Shown: positions 32,486 through 44,760 of the stretch, one piece after another | Layout: each line of letters begins with the position of its first letter | Position numbering within the stretch: position 1 is the first letter of the stretch | DNA from: Hemicentrotus pulcherrimus | Lineage: Eukaryota > Echinodermata > Echinoidea > Camarodonta > Strongylocentrotidae | Direction: 5' to 3' | Length of the DNA stretch: 64,000 bases | NCBI GenBank assembly: GCA_003118195.1 | Contig: BEXV01000432.1 | Coordinates: 71,476 to 135,475 of the forward strand | The notes under the pieces: generated by a model | The model's database searches: none | What the model saw: the letters and a program-made list of their open reading frames with translations, nothing else | What the model was told of the DNA's origin: nothing | Program-made: the position numbers and the translations under genes

Positions 32486-35400
32486 CTGGAGGTGGTGATA
32501 AGATGATGGAAAGGAAAGGATTGGTTAGATCGGTTTGAAAGAACTATACAATGGAATTAGAATGGTCATTAATACTAATTAATACCTTACTTTTTCATTT
32601 CACAATAGAAAGTTCCTATGTTTTCTCTATAGTATAGAAGGTATCAAATACAATGTTAATGGAATGAGACCATCCAAAACGGTTTTATGACATTTACCCT
32701 AAGAGTAAGTGTTATTATTACTAGAGGTTTTTTCATCTTAAAACCAAAAAGATGCCTTTTCCTCATCGTGTTCTTTTCAAATGTTTCCACAAAAAATGCC
32801 TCTGTTAAAGAATGGTAATTTGTACCAATGTATTCGGAGGCCCACTGGGCCAACTTCATCAGTTCCAAGGACGTAATCATCCCAAATCCAGTCTATTTTT
32901 TAGTGTTGCTCATAAGTGAAACAAAGCCATGGGTTTTGAGCTGGGTCGCCTTAGGATTAAAATACTGTACAAATTTACTTATTTGTTGCTACATCAAGGT
33001 ATATGCACCTTCAATAATTGTTGATGGAGAAGAATACATCTTAGAAGTACACAATTTGCATAATCCTTTTTCAAATTGCCGTTTAACATCACAAATATTG
33101 GTTTACACGATTGAAGAACTACAATGAAGCGTTTCTTACAAGCAAACTCTTTGAGTATGTTTGCTCGCTTTCTTTAAATTCTTTCAATTGGAAACGAGAA
33201 ACTTCATCAGATCTACTGGGGTGCAAAAATAACAGATTTGTGCCATTTTCATGTTGTTATGTTAAATTTCAATGGAGTTTAAAACCATGTAGCTTGGAAT
33301 TGATTGGCAACAAGGTACCAAAACAGTGCTCTAAAGAAATCAACGTTATGTGTCACATTCCTCATAATGATGGGAAACCTTCAACAGTCACCGAGAAAAA
33401 TTGGTCTAGTTAATCATACCCAATAGTCAATTTGCCTGAAAAAGGGAGTGGGGGGGGTGGGGGGTTGCCCAATTCACAGGAAAAACATCTCCAGGATTTG
33501 TCCCAGTTATTAGCTATGTTGTAGAACAAGCTCGTGAGAATAATGGGTGCCTGAGATGGCTATGTAACACGAGATGGCAGTCAACTGTAATTCAGTCCTG
33601 CCGCCTGTGTTTGCGCTCTCTCTCTCTTACCCCGCGTCTGGCTATGGGGGGTGAGCAGGGAGAAGCACCGATGGGGCTGCAAACACTCATTCAAGGATCC
33701 CATTTCATTCTTATCGTGTTTTATCCTTGAAAACTTTTAATGGATGACCAGCCAGCTAACACCCTAAAAAAAAAAATCACTCATGAGATATATGTATGTG
33801 TGGACACTGAAGAATCATTGCAGTGGATCTGTGTGACTGCTACTATTGAAAGCCCCATACATGCATAACAAATTCTACAACACAAAGGAAAGTTATGTAA
33901 GAGGGTAAATAGCCATACACAAAAGGTGTTTTTATTCAAATGAAAGAGTTTATTGCATGTCTATGCCCATCCATGCAAGTCCATTAAAAAACAAAGAAGG
34001 GATTCTACATCATATGTAGTGAGGAAGAGGGGGGGGGGGAAACAATTATAAGCTCCATGAAATCCAAAATTTATTTGAGTATTGCACCTATTAAAAGATT
34101 CCTAAAAGCAATAAATAAGCACTGATAACTTTCACTAGTACCAGGCAGTTGGGAGAATTTAAAGACCGGCAGTTCAAATTCAATAAGGTGTCGAGCAGTG
34201 ATATCTATTATGCCTGTGTAAGGCATTTCTCCCTACTTTGGGAGGAATTTCTCTAAGCCTGCAGCAGGGGTGCAGAATAACAAGGGGCAAGTGGTGTGCC
34301 CTCAACTAGTCTGTAAAGGCGATCAGAAAACGCCTCTGGGAGTCGAAAACCCTCAATAGAACAGTTTGTAGCTTGCTTGTCTTCTAAACACAGCTAAATC
34401 AAAGGCCTGCCAAGACATTTCTGCTCCGCCACATTCCCTCTCACTTGCAAGTTTTCTCCCTAAACCGTTTCCTCTTTTGTGTGGAGATTGGATTATTCGA
34501 AGCATGCTGAAAAACATCTTGGTATGAGGCATTCAACAGGTAAAACATGCTCCGATATATCTCCTGACAATAAAGAGACAACTCAAAACAGAGGGAGGAA
34601 ATGGCATGAATTTAGCAGATAGGATTAATCAATGTGTTCCAAAGCCCACTAAAGATGGCAGTTTTTCAGTATTTGCAGGGATTGTTAGTTATTTGTTATT
34701 TTGAAAGATTTGTTAAATCTGATTACAGTAGCAGAGGACAGTTTTAAGCCTGTCTCAGCGCATTTCTTGAGAATTAATTTCAGTAGGTACAAATTATAAT
34801 CAGGAAGAAATCTGGCAGACACATTACAACCACTGAGAAGCAAAGGGGCTATGAATCATGTCTAACTATTAATTAACCCTAATAATGACAATACTAAAGA
34901 TATTTAGGGCTATGGTGAGAAGCCTACACAGGAGATAAATCAAACCATATACAACAGACAGTAAACATCATTTGGTGCTCATCAGGTATATACAAAAGAT
35001 CGCTATGATTACAAATGAATATTTTGTTCTTCTTAATTTTTAACAAGAAAAAAATAAAATAAGAGTAAGCTTTTGAAATTTTACTTTTAGCCACTTTATT
35101 CCTTTCAATACACTGCTTATCCGAAATAATGTAGACCTATATAGTATGAGTATACAAAAAATGACCACCATTCCAATATCTTTACTCTGGTGCATATTCA
35201 TATGGAAATACAGTATAGGGGTGTGGGAGCAGCACAAATAAATAAATGCACCAAAAATAACAACTTGGCTGCTAATCAGTTTGGTAGATTTAATACCCAC
35301 TCCGTGGCAGATCGAGGCTGTGGATATTGACAGGATCTGGGGGGAAGCGCCTATTGAAAAGTAGTGAAGCTGAAATGATTTGGAAATAATGATGTGAGAC

Positions 35401-35867
35401 TCAATTAAAGCTGCATCAATGTTGCAAGCTAGCCAGAGACCTTTTCCGCAAGATGGCGACGAACTTGGGTGTTTCTAATTGTTTCACGATAGACAATAAG
35501 CCTTGATTGGTATAACAGAATCTGGTTGTCGGTTCATTATAAGAGCTTCCGTCGGCTTTGTTCTAACAACAATAGCAAGGCTGAGTGTTTTTCCTATCAT
35601 GGATGCTTTTTGGTATTGATCTACTTTTATATAATTAGTAATATGATCTTATAATTAAAAATGAAACGTAAACAAAGGATAATGACTTCTGGTTCCAATG
35701 TTACACACATGTACATGTAAGTTTTTCATATTCAAAGCGATATTTCTCCAGATTAGGCATGCATATAATGTTAAGACACCAGTTTTTAAAATTTTAATCA
35801 CATGCAAGTCATTATTCCCATGAATACAGATTGTAAACAGGCTCATCTAAAAATATATCTGAATTTA
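32486..35867. other. presumed Dachsous intron, first part
   Basis: No exon recognised on either strand. Open frames here are short and AT-biased without domain likeness. The stretch 33570-34500 is less repetitive and of more even composition than most of the interval, but I cannot assign it. Confidence 0.5.
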
Positions 35868-36027
35868 NNNNNNNNNNNNNNNNNNNNNNNNNNNNNNNNN
35901 NNNNNNNNNNNNNNNNNNNNNNNNNNNNNNNNNNNNNNNNNNNNNNNNNNNNNNNNNNNNNNNNNNNNNNNNNNNNNNNNNNNNNNNNNNNNNNNNNNNN
36001 NNNNNNNNNNNNNNNNNNNNNNNNNNN
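35868..36027. other. assembly gap (160 N)
   Basis: A run of N bordered on the right by a C homopolymer, the likely cause of the break. Confidence 1.
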
Positions 36028-37079
36028 CCCCCCCCCCCATTTCCTGCATGAAAAAAAGGGAATTTGCAGTACAATATGAAGATCTTGGTCTTCTTTTGGT
36101 TGCATCCTGCCTTCCCAGTTCCCACACACTTAATCTGCATTACGTCTCTATTTCAAAAGCTGCTTTCTAATAGCATTCCAAATCCTATCCTCAGTTACCC
36201 TGTTTATTTATCTTATCCCATGTCCTCAAACTATATTTGAAGAGAACAACATGCAAATCAGAGCCTCGAGGACGAAACGTGAAGAATTCTGACATATCAC
36301 ACGCATTTTGTGTTGCACAATTCTATAGTCCTATTGGCTTTTTGCCTCAAAGGCTATTGAATCATTAACCAGGTCAAACAAATAAAATTCCTCTCCTCTA
36401 TAACTTAAAAAAGGAGTAAAACACTTCAAAAGGAAGCATTCTGCCGTATGTACCCCAGAGATCGTGACTTTGGCCAAACTTTTTTCCTGTCCATTAGCTC
36501 CAAGCAAACATAATCAATAAAAGGGAACTTCTGAACTATCAAGTCAAATAAAAAAAATTAGTGAAGCAGAGTGTTTTCTATATTTCGAAAGGAAAGTACA
36601 ACTGCTAAAGCAAATTCTTTTCTGGAGATCTCCTCATGCTTGATTTATTCTATTCAACCTTTATTTCCAATTTGAATTACTGAAATAAAGTTGGACGGGT
36701 AATTACTGAAAATAAAATACACTTTAAAATCTGTGACATATTCCAGTCTTTGTGGTTTGAGTGACTAATGTGACAGCCATGCTTTCACTGACAGAAATAA
36801 CAGGGCATGATTACGGGGGATTCGGAGGCCTGTTTTGAAGTCAAAAACCACACTTACTAACTCTCCATTATGAGATTAAGGTCTTTACAATAGAGGGAAG
36901 AAAGAAAAAAGGAGAAAAAAGAGCATCTGAAATGAGATAGAGACTCACAAAGTTACATCCATCTTTGTTTATTCCTTTCTTTCACTCAGTCTTTCTGCTT
37001 GGTTTCCCCTTCACTTCTCATTCTCAGTTCTTACAGTACCCCCATCACATTTTCCCCTTTCCTCCTTTGCTTGACAAAT

Positions 37080-37560
37080 TGCAGGTGAGTTAGCAAACAT
37101 TGAACATGTCTTTATGGAATTTATATTTTGAAGAGTCAAAGTATATAAGTGAATCGTTTTATTTTCCTCTTAATGCACTTGGCTTTACTGCTTTAGCATT
37201 TTCCTTAATATACTTCCCTGCATGCCAATGTCTAGGTGAGCTCATGAACATTAAACAGGCGTTGATGAAATTGTTTTCTTTAAAGAGTTAAATTATCAGA
37301 AAAACCAAGAATATTGAGCCATTCTATTTTGGCCTTCTCATTGCCTATTGTCGTATTACCCCCAAATAATGTCTAAGTGATCTTACCAACATCAAACATG
37401 TCGTATGAGATTGTCTGTCATTAAAGAGTTAAATGAACTGGAAATTCAAGAATGTTTGTAAGTGAAACATTTTATTTCCCACTTCCTAACGCATTCAAGT
37501 CTTTATTTCATGGACTTTCTAAAATGGTTTGTCATTTGGAAGTTAAACATTAAATCTGAA
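37080..37560 (+). repeat. diverged tandem repeat, period ~143 bp
   Basis: The landmarks CATTGAACATGTC (about 37098), CATTAAACAGGCG (about 37248) and CATCAAACATGTCG (about 37390), each followed 30-40 bp later by AAAGAGTTAAAT or AAGAGTCAAAG, mark three copies. A weaker fourth ends near 37560. Confidence 0.5.
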
Positions 37561-38162
37561 AATTGAAGGAATTACATATGTGGAATATTTGTGTTATTAT
37601 ACAATTACCGCGATCATCACACTCTCCACATAAAATGACTTCAAACATTTAGACTCAATAGTTATTACTATCAGAGGAATTCCAATCACCCATCACTTCC
37701 AATTTCGCATAGTCCATCTTGATGGCAGGAAATGCAGAAAAGAAACTGTTTCACTTATAAGTACCCAAATGCATTCAGAGTTTAGGTATGAAGGATTTAT
37801 GCCCATACCTTTACGGCTTCTTTCCTATATCTTGCAATTTTCAGATTAAAAATCCCCGGACAATGCTTAGCTTCCTTCTTGAATCTCTATTTTACTCATT
37901 ATTTTCTCTCCAAAGAACACGGATTAGGATTGAAGAGATTTGCAAATCAAATCCCTTGAGCATTAAAAATAGAGGCTAATGGCATTAACAGGCTATCTGT
38001 AGCAAAAACAAGCATTACAAAAATAATGTAATAAATAATCATGTTCATCTTCGGAAATAAACAAATTTGTTAAAATCTCAATTTTCCTAAAATGGTCTTA
38101 GTGAAGATTTAAAAGGAGTTTAATATATGGACTGCACTCAGTAATAAAGCATATCGTCTTTT

Positions 38163-38220
38163 GGGAGCCAAAAGGGCTTTAACTCATACTTTTATATAGA
38201 CATTATGACCTTCTGGCTAC
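38163..38220. repeat. dispersed hairpin repeat copy
   Basis: GGGAGCCAAAAGGGCTTTAA faces ATTATGACCTTCTGGCTACC across a short AT-rich loop; imperfect arms. Confidence 0.55.
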
Positions 38221-38851
38221 CAACTGATGGTAAAAATCAAATTGATTTTTTGTTTTTACTAATTGCTAAGTCAATCTACTTTACCAGCCTTTAAAGAAGT
38301 GTAAAGTTATTAAATTAATAATATATATATAGAAAGCTGGCATCTCCGTACTTCAGCTCAAGGTGGACGATACAGTTCTTATCTTTTAAACAGAAATGGA
38401 ATTGATTAACATTTCTTGAATGCCAAACTGTTATTCAATTATAATTTAGAAAGAAATCAGACTTTTATGAGCAGATCAGCATTCAGCAGGCCGTTTCAGT
38501 AATGATGATCATTTATTGTAAATATATCAAACTGCAAGAACTTTGAGAATCGGGCCTAATGCAACATATTGTACAAGTACTAAAGCTGTAGCCAAGGGCT
38601 TTCCATCTGAATTCCGACATATTTCATGTTCGCAGAAAAATATGGTTCATGATTTAGTAACGAGAGACACACACAGACAGGTGATCAGTAGCAAGCGAAA
38701 CATACTGACCCCCGATGGCACTTTCATCTCGACTTATAAATTCCTTGCTGTTTCAACCAATCAGATAACCCGGTCTAAAATATGTACACATGAGTGATCC
38801 CCATAAAGCCAATCAAGTTTCATGTTATATTAAAGAGAGGGTCAAGTTTCC

Positions 38852-39373
38852 TTAAAGGTGAAAAATTGATATGTGAGCTTTCTCGTTTTTTTGTCAGTGT
38901 AGAAGAATGTTACTGTAAAAATGTCCTCTGAAAAGGATTGCTTTTCATATGACCTCAAATGAAAAGAAGTACAGTTAAACCTGTAAATAAAGACTACTCT
39001 TGTGAAACATGAAAAGGTCTATAAGGTGGTCCTTATGTACAAGTTCCTTTAGTACAGGTTTCAATGAGAAACCATATTCAAGGAAAATGAAAAATGTGGT
39101 CTTTATAGTCAGGTGATCACTAAAGCAGGTTTGACTGAATAACAATTTGGAAGAAACTTTCAAGCAACATTAGTGTGTGTAGTGACCCATGGAACCATTT
39201 CTGGGTGCAGTTGCCTTCAATTGTGTGTGCTTTTCAGCAAGACAGAGTCTATCTCTTATCATTTTGATGATTCCAAAACCATGCTCATGTAATACACAAC
39301 TTACCTTTCCAAAATACTAGACATTTTCTTTCAAAATTTAAACACATGACAAGTACTATAACTTTATCTTTAA
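38852..39373. mobile_element. MITE split by a nested element
   Basis: The outer ends TTAAAGGTGAAAAATTGAT and ...CTTTATCTTTAA, plus interior CTCTTATCATTTTGATGATT, relate it to the 30539 and 22005 family. The segment 38971-39138 interrupts it. Confidence 0.55.
38971..39138. mobile_element. 168-bp nested inverted-repeat element
   Basis: Ends ACAGTTAAACCTG and CAGGTTTGACTGA are imperfect inverted repeats. The interior has two further mirror blocks (AAATAAAGACTACTCTTG against ATGTGGTCTTTATAG), so most of the element can fold on itself. No target duplication seen. Confidence 0.6.
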
Positions 39374-39812
39374 CATCACTTATCCAACAGAGGAACATTC
39401 ATGATATACAACAAAGGGTGACTGTGACTTCTGCAAAGAGCAGAAATAGGTGGGAACAACTGAATTGTTTAGACTAAAGATAAACAATTTTCTATTTATA
39501 GTTATGTTAGTTATAAAATTGCTAGGATGTGATTTAGAGGTGGAAAAGTTTTGAAAATGCATTCATAGTAAGGATATGATAGATTGATTTCCGGTGTAAT
39601 AAATTTAACCCTTGTAATGTTAACACAAATGAGATGATATGAACTGACAAACATATGAACATCTGAAGTAAACAACATTATGACAGTTAGTTAACACATC
39701 GCCTCATAGAACCGGGTGATCCCTGTATTAGGTCTATCGGAATGAAAGAATTCAGTAACCAATGGGTTACCTCCTCTATTAAAACTATAGCCTGTGCATA
39801 TATCATCAGTTG

Positions 39813-39870
39813 ACAGCCAGAAGGATAACTCATATCATTTCTTACAGACTTAATGCCCTTCTGTACCTTA
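39813..39870. repeat. dispersed hairpin repeat copy
   Basis: ACAGCCAGAAGGATAACTC faces GACTTAATGCCCTTCTGTA across an AT-rich loop. Confidence 0.55.
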
Positions 39871-40864
39871 ACACATGATACCTAAAGAAACCACCTAATA
39901 CCATATCATCTGTAAAGAGCTAAAAAGGCATTAAATCATATCCATTATAACAATACAAGAGTTAACATAATTCAAGCTTTCAGTAGGAAATATCTTATAC
40001 CAAGCTTCATAAACCAAACTATCTGAACTAAAAGGTTTGATTGGCATTTATCTGATGCTAAATTAAGATCGAAACTGCACAAATATCTGAAAAGGGAAAT
40101 AGCATCAGTTTCAAAATAAAAAAGAAAGTATTCGACCAGAATTCACAATATGGAATGGGGATGATGAGATTAGGGGAATAATGTCAAAAGTACCTACAAA
40201 TAGAGTACAACTACCTTTTAATTCCTGCACTCCGATCCCAGCGATTATAAGATAAGTTTCTATAGAGAGAAAGGAGTTAATTCTACTGTGAGTCCATCAA
40301 CACAGGATCAACAAAGACTGGGCAAGAATGGGGAACAATTGCCCGCCCTAAAATAGGAAAAAGAAAAGCAGAAATTCTCACAAATATCTTTCTCAGATTA
40401 GCGGGATTATCCGATTCAGGGTGATTTTCTCACAAAACCTTCCCTACTGAGGTGTCTGAAAGGATCATTTTCCAGTCCATAGGTCATAATTTCATTCAGC
40501 TTGGTTACCGATAGCAGAACGCCCTTTTTGCAAGTACTGAAGCAGCTGGATAAGAAATGTTTTTTTATTTCATTTTGAATAGTCCGCTACAGGGGTGTTA
40601 CAATTTTCCATTGAAAGAATGAACTTGGGATGCTTCTGTTGTCCTGTCTCACTATGCCATCTGCATGATGATGCATTATTCATGCAGCTAACCCCAACAG
40701 TGGTTAAAATACTGAGTCATAAATTGTACTTTCATAGTACTTATCAATAGCCTACTGAAATCAGCATATTTGAAGAAGAAAAAAATGTTCAATAAGAATA
40801 CATGATATCTCTAAAAAAATTGTTAAATTATGTAAAAATAATTAGGCTAGTTGATAATATGAGG

Positions 40865-40980
40865 GTGGGTTCGTCTCTTTCTTTTTCTTTCTCTTTCTCC
40901 CTCTCTCTCTCTCTCTCTCTCTTCTCCTTCCCCTCTCCCTGGCTCTCAACTTCCTTCTCTATCTCCCTCTCTTTGTCACC
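40865..40980. repeat. CT-rich microsatellite
   Basis: (TC)n and TTTCTC units on the plus strand, with no other structure. Confidence 0.85.
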
Positions 40981-41449
40981 TATATTTAGAGCACACACTG
41001 CTCATCCTTTTTTGAAATCTTTGAGATAAAAATATCTGCACCCCACTATGTGCACTGTGTCACCTTTTCCCCAGAGCCCTTACATATTTGTATTGGGCTT
41101 GTGTAAATGTATTCAACTTGTCTCTCTAGGGGGCACGGTGGCCATTGTCCACACTGGTCAATGGGTGTTACCCCCAGCTACCTTTGGTCCAGAAGAGAAC
41201 AATAGAACGTCCACCACTCACGCTGACCACTCACCGAGTCCCCTACAATACCGTGCAGATCAAGATTCTTCATTGGGTAGCACATGCGACGTAGTATTTG
41301 AATGCATCAGTATGCATTCGAGTACATTGATTTGACTCGGTCAAGACCAATGCTGACTTGGTCTTGCTTTGGAGAATGAGAGTGCATTTGCACCCCTTCT
41401 ATTGGCAGCCGAGAGCAAGAAGGGCATTCACTCTCTGTAAAGTTATTAG

Positions 41450-41790
41450 TTAAAGACCAGTATTGGAAACGCCCCAATTTCAAAAAATGAAATGGAAGCT
41501 CGAATTACCAATCAAGTGAAAGAATATGTTTTGAATAATACATGATGATACAAAATTTGCCAGGAAACCACCTACTAATTGATATATGTGGTAAATTAGT
41601 TTATCTATTGGTGTGTGAGAGATAAAAATGCACGTGTCGCACACGTGTGCGTAGTCCCTTATACTTCTTTCTGTGTACAGTGCTTATAACTTTACCAAGA
41701 CTGGGCCAAATTTCTTATCATTTTAATGATTCCAGAACTTTGCAGTACACACCAACACAATGCAATCGCATGACCATAACTGGTCTTTAT
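41450..41790 (+). mobile_element. MITE copy, near complete
   Basis: Runs from TTAAAGACCAGTATTGGAAA to CATAACTGGTCTTTAT and aligns along its length with 30539-30890, including GGGCCAAATTTCTTATCATT. It has an extra palindromic GTGTCGCACACGTGTGCG near 41635. Confidence 0.75.
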
Positions 41791-43014
41791 TTGTAATATT
41801 AGGTATTAAATGTCCTCCTGGCTCTCAACAAATGATTTATGAAAGATGTCTAAGCGATCATACATTATTCCCACATCTGACAATATATGAAAAGGAAGGG
41901 AAAAAACAGGGTTTGATTTAAAATAAAGGTAAACATTTGCGCCAATTTACTTTTTAAGTGTAAATTTATGGGTATACAGTGTATATCAACAGATTTACAA
42001 TAGTACAATAGGTTAATAGTGTGGATAAGGGCCCACTTGTAGGCATGCTTGTTAAATGTAAATTGCAAAATACCTTCAACAGGTATTTGTTTTGAAAACA
42101 ACGTTGAGATTTATCCGATAATGAGGGGCATTATGCATGCAAAGATGCTTGGTGTATGGGTTTCCATGAATCGTTTGGAAGTATAGCGCGATGAATGCAT
42201 AGTCTCCAATAAAGACCAAGGAGATATTGCTGGTAACTTCTTGTAAAGACTAAAAGGCACTTAAAAGCATAGCCAACCATGTATTCATAATTGCTTCTAC
42301 TTGTTGTGAGTCACAAGATGACAATTTTGTTTGTTTCCTTATCAAATAGCCTCCAGATTCACTAACAGAAAAACAGGTAAAAACATCCAAAATGGAACAG
42401 GAAAAAAATGAAAAAGTGAAACTCTACAAGATTTAAGACTTCATTTGTAAAATCTAAATGTAGAAATTTACAAAAGTATGAAGAGCTATACATACGTGCA
42501 ATAGGTGAAACTATTTCATAAGTCACAACCAGAATAATAACATTTTGTTCTTCAATTCAACAGTTCTATGAGTGTTTTAATATCAGACTTCACCCAAGAG
42601 CTGAAAAATAAAACTATCGTCCAGGTACCGAATAAATCTTCAAGAAATGAGTATTCAACAAGCACATTTTGATCCTAGTAAGTGCCATTGAAGTCTAAAT
42701 ATGTTCGATAATTCACATTTTTTGCGACAGATTGTAGACTAGGGGTGCCGTTTTCAGCCCTTTGAGGGGGTAACTCTATCCCTCTTTAGTCAGCAGTGTC
42801 AATATCCACTCCGCATTATCATGAGCAGTGCAGAGCTGTGCATCAAACACTCATTGACTGTACAATGTAAGTAATAAGTAGGCCTAGAATACTCTGAAAT
42901 ATATAAGAAGAAAGTCAGTTATGACCATCCTTTTAAGGTGAATTATTTGTGTTTAGCTTTTAAAAGGAAATAATGAGCACTCCTATACCCTATTGGATTA
43001 CATATCATAGGCAT

Positions 43015-43073
43015 CCCAGAAGGCCATAATAGCTGTGTAAATCTTAAATGGCAGTAATGACCTTCTGGCAGCC
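43015..43073. repeat. dispersed hairpin repeat copy
   Basis: CCCAGAAGGCCATAATAGCT faces GGCAGTAATGACCTTCTGGC. Confidence 0.55.
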
Positions 43074-44565
43074 AATGGAATTGCATCTTCCCCTTAAATG
43101 GGTTAAAATGTGGTCAAAACGAGTGAACAAATACTCTGCACGATAAACAATACTATACACTTGATTTATGGCTTCTATAGATAATCTGTTGCTATTTTTA
43201 GCGCGTAGATAGCTAATTGAAAAATCTAAGCGAAAAAATATATTGTTACTATTCCGACAGGGTGTTGATAGGTTGATGTTAAACATAGTGCAACATCAAA
43301 TTCTGACATGCACCAGTAATGAACGAGTGATGATGCATTGTGTTCTTGATTTTGAATTTAAAACAAAAAATCATAATTTCCAAGAAAATATCAGCAGAGC
43401 AATACATGAAGATGGAGAAAGGAATGAAAATAGGAATGAAAATAGGATCAAGAAAGAACAGCAGGATGTTTTTTAAAACAGGAATCTGACACTTCAAAAG
43501 TCACCTAATGATTCCTAACATGTTAGCCATCTCCTATTGATGTGATTCAAGGGAGTCCTAAGGCTTTGTCGTTTACAGTTCCTCATACACCAAAATTATG
43601 CGGACAATTTAAAGTGATTGCAGGAAAGAATTGTTGTTAGCATTGAATTTGTTATCCATCCATGCACTTAATCACCACCACATTAGAATACTTTCATCCC
43701 ACTCCAAAAGCAGGTATATTTCAATGTTGATTTTAAAAGTTTGATAAACAGGAAACGGTACCTACAGTAATTCACAGGTTGAAAGAGCGTGTATCAAGAA
43801 CAAGTATGTCGTTATCGAGAGTCATGTATCATTACCACTTCTGTGTTGAATTCTTCATGACCACATCCTGGGCTATGAAGCATATTCATTGCAATCCTGG
43901 ACTAACATATTTTAATTTCACAGATAATTTGGTGCAGTATAAGCAACTTATTTCCATATCATATTTTTATGTGATATGCACGAGCATATGGCCTTCAAGC
44001 AGCATTTTAAATCGATCTACAGGTCGTAAAATCAAACAAAGCAATTAACGTGTGTGTAAACAAAAATAAGTCAAAATAGACATAGAAGTAGAGAAAGGTT
44101 GTAGATACGGTAAGTGGAATACACACAGTGACACTATTGATATCTAAAAGAAAAGTCCCTATTTATGGAAATTTCCTGTTGCTGTGGTATGTTTTCAGAT
44201 AAAAAGTGAAATCTTGCATCTTTCACGCAGCCAGAAATAGTATTTTGTTTACATTCTTCACACATGTTACATGTTTTGAGTTTTGAAGTAATTTCACATG
44301 TACCCCATTTTGCAGGAACTGACATTTTAGTTCAGGCAAAGGTACAAAAAGAAATGTTTATGGAACTATCTATATTCCCTTGAATAAACACTTCATTGTC
44401 AAAGTTACTGGCGCCATCTCTGAGATAACATTAATGACTTAATATTTGTATGACTCTGTGAAAATGAGAAAGAGAAGTATAAAGCCAGACAACAAGAACA
44501 TTAAAACATGCTTGTTGGTTCTAATTGCATGGACTTTAAATTTGTGACTTTAAAAAGATTTTGTT

Positions 44566-44760
44566 TCAAGCTTATCTGCCATAGTTTACAGGAGGGATTA
44601 GAGTGCACTGCAAGGTCACTGGACAGGTGGTTATCTCATCAACTCAGCATTCAGTTAACATAAGAAAAAGAGGATCATGGGGGACCAATGGTCACCGATT
44701 AGGCACTGTTTGTTATATAGATGGCGCAAGTAGCTACAAGTAGTGCAGTGGGCCTTTAAG
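44566..44760 (+). mobile_element. ~195-bp repeat element, copy 3 of 3
   Basis: Matches 20262-20457, more diverged: CAAGCTTATCTGCCATAG, CAGGAGGGATTAGA, GGTTATCTCATCAACTCAGC, ATGGCGCAAGTAGCTACAAG, ending GTGCAGTGGGCCTTTAAG. Confidence 0.7.
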
